This document shows, one piece after another, positions 16,365 through 24,170 of a stretch of DNA of 38,533 bases. The stretch is taken from positions 1-38,533 of the forward strand of contig JBGAOY010000034.1 of assembly GCA_044221555.1 (NCBI GenBank), given 5' to 3'. The DNA comes from JAEUJM01 sp044221555 (GTDB lineage Bacteria > Actinomycetota > Acidimicrobiia > Acidimicrobiales > DATDAH01). Position 1 is the first letter of the stretch, and every line of letters starts with the position of its first letter. The position numbers and the translations under genes are program-made. Below the pieces are notes generated by a model. The model was not told the origin of the DNA. It ran no database searches and was given only the letters and a program-made list of their open reading frames with translations.

Positions 16365-17525
16365 TCAGCCGGCGAGCAGGCGGGCCATGAGGGAGTGCCC
16401 GGGCACGGCGTCGGCATCGGCGACGCCGTCTTCGGTGTAGGTCCCCCCCGGGCCGTCGTGGCGGGAGTCGACCAGCAGGTAGGGCACGGGGTCGGGGGTG
16501 TGGGTCTTCAGCCGCAGCGGTGTGGCGTGATCGGGCAGCAGCAGCAGGCGCCAGTCGCCCATCGCGTCCAGGCCCTCCACCAGCCCGGCCAGGATGCGAC
16601 GGTCCCAGTTCTCGAGGGCCCTCACCTTCTCCTCGACGTCGCCGGCGTGGCCGGCCTCGTCGGTCGCCTCGACGTGGACGATGAACAGGTCGGCGCCCGC
16701 CTCCAGCCCCGCCAGCGCGGCGTCGCGCTTGCCCTCGTAGTTCGTGTCGTACCAACCGGTGGCGCCGGGGACGTCGACGATGTCCATGTCGGTGAGCACC
16801 CCGAGGCCCCGGACGAGATCGACCGCGGTCACGAGGCCGGCATCGAGGCCGAACGCGTCACGGAACGACGTGAGCTGTGGCTGCGGGCCCTGACCCCAGA
16901 GCCACACCTGGTTGGCGGTGACGGGCGAGCCGTCGGCGCGCGCCGCGGCCAGCGCCTCACGGGAGGCGTCCATGACCGCCTGCAGCTTCGGCGCGGCCGA
17001 CCCGGCGGGCAACACCACGGGCTTGTCGGACAGGTCGTGGGGCGGCACGCACTCGGCGTCGGCCCAACCGGCGGGCGCCACCATGATGTGGCGGTACTGC
17101 ACGCCGGGGTGGAAGGTGATCTCGTCGGTGCCCAGCTCGCGCTGCAGACGGGCGATGACCGCGGCGGCGTCGTCGGTGGACGGGTGGCCCCCGGCGAAGT
17201 CTGCCATGGTGCCGTCGTCGCCGACCGTGACCAGGTTGCAGCGGAACGCGACCTGATCGGGATCGAGGCGCAGGCCCAACGCCGCGGCCTCGATCGGCGC
17301 CCGACCCGTGTGGAAGCGGTCGGGGTCGTAGCCGAAGATCGACATGTTGCCCACGTCGCTGCCGGGCGGCAGCCCCGGCGGGATGACCGAAGCTCGGCCC
17401 ACCTCGCCCCGGGCCGCCAGGGCATCGAGCACCGGCGTATCGGCGGCCGCCAGGGGCGTGCGACCGCCCAACGCGTCGACCGGCTCGTCGGCGCACCCGT
17501 CGGGCACGCACACCACGTACTTCAC
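16365..17525 (-). CDS. Phosphoglycerate mutase-like (ApgM/alkaline phosphatase superfamily) protein, probable alternative homoserine kinase
   Basis: The protein has 386 residues from GTG 17525 (MKYVVCVPDGCADEPVDALG). It belongs to the archaeal-type cofactor-independent phosphoglycerate mutase group of the metal-dependent alkaline phosphatase superfamily. Visible elements are PDG with Asp9, the nucleophile Ser56 in GSDVGNMSIFGYDP, HTGRAPIEAA, HVEATDEAGHAGD and LLPDHATPLR, which together supply the two-metal site. TIGRFAM describes a subgroup of this family as a proposed homoserine kinase, in genomes that lack ThrB. Here the gene is next to thrC and hom and occupies the thrB slot of the actinobacterial order, so homoserine phosphorylation is the better reading (inference). 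Mutase activity in glycolysis is the alternative. It is separated from thrC by 397 bp with unusual repeats. Confidence 0.9.
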   Translation of the reverse strand: MKYVVCVPDGCADEPVDALGGRTPLAAADTPVLDALAARGEVGRASVIPPGLPPGSDVGNMSIFGYDPDRFHTGRAPIEAAALGLRLDPDQVAFRCNLVTVGDDGTMADFAGGHPSTDDAAAVIARLQRELGTDEITFHPGVQYRHIMVAPAGWADAECVPPHDLSDKPVVLPAGSAAPKLQAVMDASREALAAARADGSPVTANQVWLWGQGPQPQLTSFRDAFGLDAGLVTAVDLVRGLGVLTDMDIVDVPGATGWYDTNYEGKRDAALAGLEAGADLFIVHVEATDEAGHAGDVEEKVRALENWDRRILAGLVEGLDAMGDWRLLLLPDHATPLRLKTHTPDPVPYLLVDSRHDGPGGTYTEDGVADADAVPGHSLMARLLAG

Positions 17526-17683
17526 CGGCGTACCGCCGTCCCGATCAGATCAGCGCGAGGCATGACGCCATCTTGCCGCACCCGGGCTGCATTGACGCCT
17601 TCGGCGGCGTGGCGGCCTGCGCACCTGCGCACCGGCGACGGACCGGACGCCCGAACTCACGGTCTGTGGCCGACGTGGCGAAG

Positions 17684-17739
17684 GCCGCCGGTTCGTTGGA
17701 CCGCTGACTGCGCCGCCGGTTCGTTGGACCGTTGACTGC
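17684..17739 (-). repeat. Tandem pair of 28-bp repeats
   Basis: Units 17684-17711 and 17712-17739 differ by a single base. Each contains CGGTTCGTTGGACCG (17689-17703 and 17717-17731). Confidence 0.95.
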
Positions 17740-17769
17740 GCCAGGTGACGAAATCGGTCCAACGAACCG
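17717..17769 (-). promoter_or_regulatory. Inverted repeat that can pair with either upstream copy (possible attenuator or terminator)
   Basis: CGGTCCAACGAACCG at 17755-17769 is the exact reverse complement of the 15-bp core at 17717-17731 (23-nt loop) and at 17689-17703 (51-nt loop). On the thrC transcript these would form mutually exclusive stems. Function as a terminator, attenuator or protein-binding array is inference. Confidence 0.5.
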
Positions 17770-17922
17770 ACCGTGACGGACGACTGCCGTCGCCGGTGAC
17801 CATCGAGCGTGAGCAACCAACCGAAGCCAGCGCGATGCGGGGCCCTTCGCCCTCGATTCCGCCTTGCCTACGGGTGCCTCCTCCCCATGGGCGCACCAAC
17901 GCCGGCCCGCAGGCGGACCCGG

Positions 17923-19314
17923 TCAGCCGAGCACGGCGGTGGCGAACAGGTGGTCGCGCACGGCGTCGAAGTCGTTGGGCAGGGTGTCGAACCGCTCGGG
18001 ACGCTGCAGCAGGTCGGCGAGGTGGTCGGGGAGCTCCGGTCGGATGCCGGTGGCCTGCTCGACCGCGTCGGGGAACTTGGCCGGGTGGGCCGTGGCCAGG
18101 GCCACCATCGGCACCGACGGGTCACGCCGACAGGCCCGTGCCGCACCCACGCCCACGGCGGTGTGCGGGTCGATCAGCACGTCGTCGTGCTCGTACTCGG
18201 CCTCGATCACCGCCCGGGTCTCGTCATCGTCGAAGCGGGCGCCGTCGAACAGCTCGGCCACCTGGGCCAGCCGCTCGGTGCCGATGGCCACCGCCCCCTC
18301 GGCCCGGAACTCGTCCATCAGCGCCGCCACGCCGGCGCCGTCGCGCCCGTAGAGCTCGAACAGGAGGCGCTCGAGGTTGCTCGACACCTGGATGTCCATG
18401 CTCGGGCTGATGGTGGGCTCCACGTCGCGCATCTCGAGGGCGCCCGACCCGAGGAAGCGGAACAGGATGTCGTTGGTGTTGCTGCCGATGACGAGCTGGG
18501 GGATGGGCACACCCATGCGGCGGGCCGCGTAGCCGGCGAACACGTTGCCGAAGTTCCCGGTGGGCACGGCGAACGACACCGGAGTGCCGTGGCCGACACG
18601 CGCCGCGGCGCGGACGTAGTAGACGATCTGGGCCATCACCCGGGCCCAGTTGATGGAGTTCACCGCCGACAGATGCAGCTTGTCCCGCGTCGGTGCGTCG
18701 TTGAACAGCGCCTTCACGAGGTCCTGGCAGTCGTCGAAGGTGCCCTCGACGGCCAGGTTGTGCACGTTGGGCGACGTGACCGTGGTCATCTGGCGGCGCT
18801 GCACCTCCGACACCCGGCCGGCCGGGTGCAGGATGAAGATCTCGATGCCGTCGCGGTCGCGGCAGGCCTCGATCGCGGCCGAGCCCGTGTCGCCGGACGT
18901 GGCTCCCACGATGGTGACGCGCTCGCCCCGCCTGGCCAGCTCGTGGTCGAACAGGCGACCCACCAGCTGCAGGGCCACGTCCTTGAACGCGAGGGTGGGC
19001 CCGTGGAACAGCTCGAGCAGCCAGAGGCCGTCGTGCAGGCGATAGAGCGGGGTGACCTCGGGGTCGTCGAAGGTGGCGTAGGAGTCGGCCACCAGCGCGG
19101 CGAACACGTCGCGCTCGTACTCGCCCTCGACGAAGGGCCACATCACCTCGACGGCCACGTCGGCGTAGGAGGCGTCGGCCAATGTGGCCAGGCCTCTCGG
19201 CAGCTTGGGCCACGACTCGGGCACGTACAGCCCGCCGTCGGTGGCCAGGCCGGCCAGGAGGGTGTCGGCGAAGCGGAGCCCGGGCGCGCTCCCCCGGGTG
19301 CTGACGTATCTCAT
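17923..19314 (-). CDS. thrC: Threonine synthase (long, E. coli/yeast-like form)
   Basis: The enzyme converts O-phosphohomoserine to threonine with pyridoxal phosphate. It has 463 residues from ATG 19314 (MRYVSTRGSAPGLRFADTLL). The PLP lysine is K111 in GPTLAFKDVALQ; the PLP phosphate loop is in VGATSGDTGSAAIEACRDRD; VPTGNFGNVFAGYAARRMG is also typical. The length and the MRYVSTRG opening match the long form, whereas the Mycobacterium enzyme is, as I recall, a shorter form near 360 residues. It follows hom by 30 bp and is almost certainly co-transcribed with it. The enzyme needs a phosphohomoserine supply, which supports the kinase reading of the next gene. Confidence 0.97.
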   Translation of the reverse strand: MRYVSTRGSAPGLRFADTLLAGLATDGGLYVPESWPKLPRGLATLADASYADVAVEVMWPFVEGEYERDVFAALVADSYATFDDPEVTPLYRLHDGLWLLELFHGPTLAFKDVALQLVGRLFDHELARRGERVTIVGATSGDTGSAAIEACRDRDGIEIFILHPAGRVSEVQRRQMTTVTSPNVHNLAVEGTFDDCQDLVKALFNDAPTRDKLHLSAVNSINWARVMAQIVYYVRAAARVGHGTPVSFAVPTGNFGNVFAGYAARRMGVPIPQLVIGSNTNDILFRFLGSGALEMRDVEPTISPSMDIQVSSNLERLLFELYGRDGAGVAALMDEFRAEGAVAIGTERLAQVAELFDGARFDDDETRAVIEAEYEHDDVLIDPHTAVGVGAARACRRDPSVPMVALATAHPAKFPDAVEQATGIRPELPDHLADLLQRPERFDTLPNDFDAVRDHLFATAVLG

Positions 19315-19344
19315 CGCGCCACCCTGCTCATCGACGTCCCCTGC

Positions 19345-20631
19345 TCAGTCGTTCCCGATGACGCGCATCATGCTGCCCACGCGGCCGACCACGTCGAGGT
19401 TCTTCAGTGCTCCCACCGTGGCGGCCACGTCGCGCTCGTAGGCCTGGTGGGTGATGAAGATGAGGCGGGCCTCGTCGCCCAGGCCCTCCTGCTCCATCGA
19501 GCGGATCGACACGCCGTGCTCGCCGAACACGCCCGCCACCGTGGCCAGCACGCCCGGCCGGTCGAAGACCTCGACGTTCAGGTAGTAGCCCGAGCGCACC
19601 TCGTCGATGGGGCGGATGCGGGCGGGCCCGAGGCGGCCGATGTGGGCACTCGACCCCTTGCGCAGGTTGACCGCGGCGTCGATGAGGTCGCCGAGCACGG
19701 CGCTGGCGGTGGGCATGCCCCCGGCGCCCCGCCCGTAGAGCATCAGCTCGCCCACGGCGTCGCCTTCGATGAACACGGCGTTGAAGCTGTCGCGCACCGA
19801 GGCCAGCGGATGGGCCACCGGGACCATCGCGGGGTGCACGCGGACCGCGATCTCACCGTCGATCTCCTCCACCACCGCCAGCAGCTTCACCACGTAGCCG
19901 AGGTGGTTGGCGAAGGCGATGTCGGAGGGCGTGATGCCCGAGATGCCCTCGTGGTACACGTCGCCGGCCACCACCCGGGCGCCGAACGCGATCATGGCGA
20001 TGATGGCCGCCTTGGCGCCGGCGTCGAAGCCCTCGACATCGGCCGTGGGGTCGCGCTCGGCGTAGCCCAGGCTCTGGGCCTCGGCCAGCGCGGCCTGGTA
20101 GGAGGTGCCGTCCTCGGTCATCCGCGTGAGGATGAAGTTCGTCGTGCCGTTGACGATGCCGGTGACCCGGGTGATGCGCTCGCCGGCCAGCGACTCCCGC
20201 AGCGGACGGATGAGGGGGATGGCGCCGGCCACCGCGGCCTCGAAGAGGATGTCGACCCCGGCGGCGTCGGCCACGTCGAAGATCTCGCTGCCGACGTTGG
20301 CCAGCAGCTCCTTGTTGGCGCTGACCACCGGCTTGCCCGCCTTGAGGGCGTCGAGCGTGAGGGTGCGGGCCGGCTCGATGCCGCCGATCACCTCCACGAT
20401 CACGTCCACCTCGGGGTCGTCGACCACCGCCCCGGCGTCGTGGGTGACCACCCCGTCGGCCAGCTCGACGGGACGGGCCTTGGCCACGTTGCGCACCGCC
20501 ACACGCGTGACCTCGAGCCGGAGACCGGTGCGCGACGCGATGTCGTCGCCGCGCTCGTCGATGAGCTGGATCAGTGCGGCCCCGACGTTGCCACAGCCCA
20601 GTACCCCGACCTTGACGCGCGACTCGTTCAC
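19345..20631 (-). CDS. hom: Homoserine dehydrogenase with C-terminal ACT domain
   Basis: The enzyme reduces aspartate semialdehyde to homoserine, the branch point to threonine and methionine. It has 428 residues from GTG 20631 (MNESRVKVGVLGCGNVGAAL). The Rossmann loop GCGNVG is near 12-17, the substrate/catalytic region has EGFDAGAKAAI with the conserved lysine, and NGTTNFILTRM is the usual signature. A C-terminal ACT domain (about 350-428, NVEVFDRPGVLATVAGVFGE) suggests feedback control by threonine. A TACCGT box 8 nt before the start codon suggests a leaderless transcript. It is the first gene of the hom-thrC unit. Confidence 0.98.
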   Translation of the reverse strand: MNESRVKVGVLGCGNVGAALIQLIDERGDDIASRTGLRLEVTRVAVRNVAKARPVELADGVVTHDAGAVVDDPEVDVIVEVIGGIEPARTLTLDALKAGKPVVSANKELLANVGSEIFDVADAAGVDILFEAAVAGAIPLIRPLRESLAGERITRVTGIVNGTTNFILTRMTEDGTSYQAALAEAQSLGYAERDPTADVEGFDAGAKAAIIAMIAFGARVVAGDVYHEGISGITPSDIAFANHLGYVVKLLAVVEEIDGEIAVRVHPAMVPVAHPLASVRDSFNAVFIEGDAVGELMLYGRGAGGMPTASAVLGDLIDAAVNLRKGSSAHIGRLGPARIRPIDEVRSGYYLNVEVFDRPGVLATVAGVFGEHGVSIRSMEQEGLGDEARLIFITHQAYERDVAATVGALKNLDVVGRVGSMMRVIGND

Positions 20632-20639
20632 GGTGGGTC

Positions 20640-20645
20640 ACGGTA
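20640..20645 (-). promoter_or_regulatory. -10-like box for leaderless hom
   Basis: TACCGT on the minus strand ends 8 nt before the GTG of hom. No clear -35 was found. It decides the start codon choice. Confidence 0.4.
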
Positions 20646-20756
20646 GTGGCTGCCCGGCCTGCTCCCCTCCCGGGTTCGGCCCGACGAGCGCCGGGGGCGG
20701 GGCTCCACGAGCCGAGACCTGACCCGCAGCGCCCCGAGGGTGCCGGTGCCCGCTCC

Positions 20757-20762
20757 TACACT
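20757..20762 (+). promoter_or_regulatory. -10-like box for leaderless DUF2079 gene
   Basis: TACACT ends 7 nt before ATG 20770. This places transcription start on the ATG and argues against the in-frame GTG at 20740, which lies upstream of the box. Confidence 0.5.
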
Positions 20763-20769
20763 CGCCGCG

Positions 20770-22305
20770 ATGACCGAGGCGGTGGCAACCCCCGCCCGCG
20801 AGGCGCTCGTGCGATGGCCCCGCCGCCTCGCCCGCCTCACCCGCGACGGCGTCGTCGAGTTGGGGCCGCACCGCGTGGTGCTGAGCGTGGCGATCGGCGT
20901 GTTCGTCATCGTGTTCGGGCGCCTCGTCTACCTGCGCCACGAGCGCTTCGGCAGCTTCGACTTCGACCTCGGCATCTACGACCAGGCCGTCTGGTTGCTG
21001 GCCCACGGCCACGGGTTCGACACGGTGCGCGGCCTCGGCGTGTTCGGCAACCACGTCAACCTCGCGTTCTACCTGTTGGTGCCCTTCTACTGGCTGGGCG
21101 CCGGCCCCAACTTCCTCAACATGGTGATGGTGGTCGCCGTGGGACTGGCGGCGGTGCCGGTGTTCCGCCTGGGACGCCATTGGCTGACCGACGAGTGGCA
21201 CGCGCTGGTCCCGGCGCTGGCGTTCCTCCTGCACTTCACCAACCAGTGGGTGATCCAGGAGACGTTCCACGCCGAGGTCGTGGCCATGGCCCCCTTCCTC
21301 ATGGCCTACCTCGCCGCCACGGAGAAGCGGTGGCGGGCCTACGCGCTCTGGATGGTGTTCGCGGTGTCGTGGAAGGAGGACATCGCCCTCGCCGCGATCA
21401 TGGTGGGGCTCCTGCTCGCCGTCCGGGGCCACCGCGACGGCGAGGCCACGACACGCCGGAACGGCGCGCTGACGGTCGTGGTCGCGCTGGGGTGGTTCCT
21501 CGTCTGCACGAGGCTGATCATCCCCGCCTTCAGCCCCGGGGGCGTGTTCTACGAGGACTTCTTCGGCCCCCTCGGCGACTCGCCGTGGGCCCTCGCCGAC
21601 ACGGCGCTGACCAACCCCACCGCCATCGCCCGACAGCTGGAGACGGCGAACGCCCTCGGGTACCTGCGCGACCTCGTCGCGCCCTACGGGTTCACCCCTC
21701 TGCTGGCCCCGGGTGTGCTGCTCATCGGCGCCCCCCAGGCACTGATCAACCTGCTGTCGGGCAACGGGTTCACCTGGAACCTGCGCTTCCACTACGCGGC
21801 GATGCCGGTGGTTGGGGCCACCCTCGCCATGGTGGAGGGCATCGGCCGGCGCACGAACCTGGCCGTGCGCCGGTTCCTGCTGGGGCTGGTCGCGGCCTGC
21901 GCCCTGGCCACCACCGCGGCATGGGGCATCTCACCGCTCAGCACCCACTACCGGCAGGGCTTCTGGCCGCTGACACCGATCGAGCGCCAGGACGAGCTCG
22001 AACGGGCCGTCAACACCCCACCCGACGACGCGTCGGTGGCCGCCACCTACCTCCTGGTCCCCCACCTCACCCACCGTCGCAACATCTACTCGTTCCCCAA
22101 CCCTTGGCAGGAGCAGAACTGGGGGGTGAACAACGAGCGCCAGCACGACCCCGCCGACGTGGACTGGCTCGTGATCGACCGCACCTCGCTCAGCCCCCAG
22201 CTCGAGGACCTGTTGCAGCACATCCTCGCCACCGAGGACTGGGAGGCGGTCGTCGCCGAGGACGACCTGCTGGTCGCCCACCGGGTGGGCGCCGAGACCC
22301 GCTGA
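20770..22305 (+). CDS. DUF2079 family multi-pass membrane protein
   Basis: The protein has 511 residues from ATG 20770 (MTEAVATPAREALVRWPRRL). The family hallmarks are visible: FDFDLGIYDQAVW, FGNHVNLAFYLLVP, QETFHAEVVAMAPFLMAY and WKEDIAL. About ten hydrophobic segments run through residues 35-400, followed by a roughly 110-residue soluble tail (HYRQGFWPLTPIERQDELER onward). DUF2079 proteins resemble the GT-C glycosyltransferase fold; a lipid-linked sugar transfer role is a reasonable but unproven idea. It lies alone on the plus strand between hom and the stress-protein gene. Its stop directly abuts the stop of the convergent gene with no spacer. Confidence 0.93.
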   Translation: MTEAVATPAREALVRWPRRLARLTRDGVVELGPHRVVLSVAIGVFVIVFGRLVYLRHERFGSFDFDLGIYDQAVWLLAHGHGFDTVRGLGVFGNHVNLAFYLLVPFYWLGAGPNFLNMVMVVAVGLAAVPVFRLGRHWLTDEWHALVPALAFLLHFTNQWVIQETFHAEVVAMAPFLMAYLAATEKRWRAYALWMVFAVSWKEDIALAAIMVGLLLAVRGHRDGEATTRRNGALTVVVALGWFLVCTRLIIPAFSPGGVFYEDFFGPLGDSPWALADTALTNPTAIARQLETANALGYLRDLVAPYGFTPLLAPGVLLIGAPQALINLLSGNGFTWNLRFHYAAMPVVGATLAMVEGIGRRTNLAVRRFLLGLVAACALATTAAWGISPLSTHYRQGFWPLTPIERQDELERAVNTPPDDASVAATYLLVPHLTHRRNIYSFPNPWQEQNWGVNNERQHDPADVDWLVIDRTSLSPQLEDLLQHILATEDWEAVVAEDDLLVAHRVGAETR

Positions 22306-22713
22306 TCAGACGGTCTTGACCACCATCACCGTGCACGGGGCGGTGCGCACCACGTCGTGGGGCACGCTGTGGCGGAAGCGATGGTGCGCCCCCAGGCTGC
22401 CGATCACGATCAGGTCGGCACCCACCTCCTCGGCCACCGACACGATGGCCTCGGCGGGCTTGCCCGGTATGGCGTGGGTGGTGACCTGGGACTCGTCGGC
22501 CGCGAACTCCTGCACCAGCGCGTCCAGTTGCGCCTGGGCCTTGTCCCGCCCGGGTGGCGCCGCGCTGCGGAGCCCGCCGACCGGCTCGTTGGGCACCGCC
22601 ACCACCAGGTGCACGTGCGCCCCGTTGACGGCGCGGGCCAGTTGGCGCGCCTCGAGGGCCGCCTGCTTCGACGCATCGGACTCGTGGACGCCCACGACGA
22701 ATGTGCTGAACAT
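22306..22713 (-). CDS. Universal stress protein (UspA) domain protein
   Basis: The protein has 135 residues, a single Usp domain, starting at ATG 22713 (MFSTFVVGVHESDASKQAAL) with GGGAG upstream. The C-terminal nucleotide-binding region reads ADLIVIGSLGAHHRFRHSVPHDVV. The G-x2-G part of the ATP motif is present, but the later G-S/T position reads HS, so ATP binding may be altered. UspA proteins act in the cytoplasm during starvation and stress. It sits downstream of lysA, separated by 154 bp, and its stop codon abuts that of the convergent DUF2079 gene. Confidence 0.94.
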   Translation of the reverse strand: MFSTFVVGVHESDASKQAALEARQLARAVNGAHVHLVVAVPNEPVGGLRSAAPPGRDKAQAQLDALVQEFAADESQVTTHAIPGKPAEAIVSVAEEVGADLIVIGSLGAHHRFRHSVPHDVVRTAPCTVMVVKTV

Positions 22714-22867
22714 GGTCCGCTCCCTGCCCGGTGCGCCGAGACGGTCGCACGTCCGAGCCGGACCAGTGTCGCAGGCCGGGACACCGCCGGGGAGAGGCTC
22801 CGCCGCGGCGCCAGACACGGCGGTCGGGCAGTCGGTCAGGCAGTCGATCAGGTAGGGCGGCCGAAGG
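22714..22867. other. Spacer between the stress-protein gene and lysA
   Basis: It contains a short tandem GTCGGTCAGGCAGTCG-like stretch near 22827-22850. No gene or clear promoter was recognised. Confidence 0.4.
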
Positions 22868-24136
22868 TCACAGGTCGGCCCGGAGGAGGTCGTCGTAGGT
22901 CTCTCGGCGGACCACCAGGCGGGCCTCGCCGTCTCGGCAGAACACCACCGGCGGGCGCGGGAGCTTGTTGTAGTTCGAGCCCATGGAGTGGCCGTAGGCG
23001 CCGGTGACCGGCGTGGCGAGGATGTCGCCCACCGCCAGGTCGCCCGGCACGGCGGCGTCACGCACCAGCACGTCGCCCGACTCGCAGTGCTTGCCCACCA
23101 CCGTGACCGTCCGCGGCCGCTCGGCCAGCGTGGCCCGGGGCAGGAACGTCTCGTAGCCGCTGCCGTAGAGGGCGGGCCGGGGGTTGTCGATCATCCCGCC
23201 GTCGACCGCCACGTAGGTGCGGATGCCCGGGATCTCCTTGATCGTGCCCACGCGGTAGAGCGTGACCGCGGCCTGGGCGACGATGGCCCGGCCGGGCTCG
23301 GCGACGGGCCGGGCCTCGATGCCCACCGCCGCGCACGCCTGCTGCACGGCCTTGGCCCAGTCGGTGATGGTGGGGGCGACCTCGCCCACCACGTAGGCGA
23401 CGCCCAGTCCCCCACCGAGGGACAGCTCGGGCAGGCCGAGGGGGGTGACGAAGGGGGCCAGCACCTCGACCGCCTCGGCGAAGAAGTCGGCCACGAACAC
23501 CTGGCTGCCGATGTGGGCGTGCACCCCCACCAGGTCGAACGCGGCCGAGCCGTCGGCCCGGATGACCGCGGCGGCGGCGTCGCCCGAGGCCAGGCCGAAC
23601 CCGAACTTGGAGTCCTGCTGGCCGGTACGCACGTACTCGTGGGTGTGGGCCTCCACGCCGGGGGTCACCCGTACGAGCACCCTGGGGGCGGTCCAGCCCT
23701 CGTCGACCAGCGCCTCGATGCGGTCCATCTCGTCGAACGAGTCGACCACGATGCGGCCCACGCCGGCGTCCAGCGCCTGGCGCAGCTCGTCGGTGGACTT
23801 GTTGTTGCCGTGCAGGACGATGCGATCGGCGGGCACGCCCGCGGCCAGCACCACGTGCAGCTCGCCCCCGCTGGCCACGTCGATGTGGAGGCCCTCCTCG
23901 TTCGCCAGCCGGGCCATGGCGGTGCACAGGAACGCCTTGGCGGCGTAGGCCACGCCGTCGCCGAACGCGGCGATCGCCTCGCGGCACCGGGCCCGGAGGT
24001 GCTCCTCGTCGTAGACGAACAGCGGCGTGCCGAACTCCTCGGCCAGGTCGAGCACGTCGCAGCCGCCGATCGACAGGCGCCCCGTGTCGTCGACCTCGGC
24101 GTTGTCGGGCAGCAGGTGGCGCGGCAGCGCCGTCAT
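22868..24136 (-). CDS. lysA: Diaminopimelate decarboxylase
   Basis: The enzyme makes lysine from meso-diaminopimelate, the last step of lysine synthesis. It has 422 residues from ATG 24136 (MTALPRHLLPDNAEVDDTGR), preceded by GAGGG; longer in-frame extensions overlap argS. The PLP lysine is K67 in VAYAAKAFLC. HGNNKSTDEL, GVHAHIGSQV, the glycine-rich SLGGGLGVAY phosphate loop and the active-site cysteine motif CESGDVL are all present, as in fold-III decarboxylases. It follows argS by 34 bp; argS-lysA-hom-thrC is a classic actinobacterial string, here interrupted by the Usp and DUF2079 genes. Confidence 0.97.
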   Translation of the reverse strand: MTALPRHLLPDNAEVDDTGRLSIGGCDVLDLAEEFGTPLFVYDEEHLRARCREAIAAFGDGVAYAAKAFLCTAMARLANEEGLHIDVASGGELHVVLAAGVPADRIVLHGNNKSTDELRQALDAGVGRIVVDSFDEMDRIEALVDEGWTAPRVLVRVTPGVEAHTHEYVRTGQQDSKFGFGLASGDAAAAVIRADGSAAFDLVGVHAHIGSQVFVADFFAEAVEVLAPFVTPLGLPELSLGGGLGVAYVVGEVAPTITDWAKAVQQACAAVGIEARPVAEPGRAIVAQAAVTLYRVGTIKEIPGIRTYVAVDGGMIDNPRPALYGSGYETFLPRATLAERPRTVTVVGKHCESGDVLVRDAAVPGDLAVGDILATPVTGAYGHSMGSNYNKLPRPPVVFCRDGEARLVVRRETYDDLLRADL

Positions 24137-24170
24137 CGCCTCGTCCCTCGGGCGCGGGCCCTCACGCCGC

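Larger units (their letters stand above)
17526..17922. other. 397-bp intergenic region between thrC and the mutase/kinase gene
   Basis: I see no credible gene on either strand. It holds two tandem 28-bp repeats (17684-17711 and 17712-17739) and an inverted copy of their core (17755-17769). It also has a small CGCC-TTC-GGCG hairpin near 17597. The stretch 17770-17922 shows nothing recognisable. Confidence 0.7.

Noticed and set aside
17526..17922. Remnant of a thrB gene in the thrC to mutase gap
   Set aside because: Neither strand gives GHMP kinase motifs or any sustained protein-like frame.
20632..20769. Riboswitch or T-box upstream of hom
   Set aside because: A -10-like box lies only 8 nt before the start, leaving no leader, and no T-box or lysine/threonine leader motif was found.
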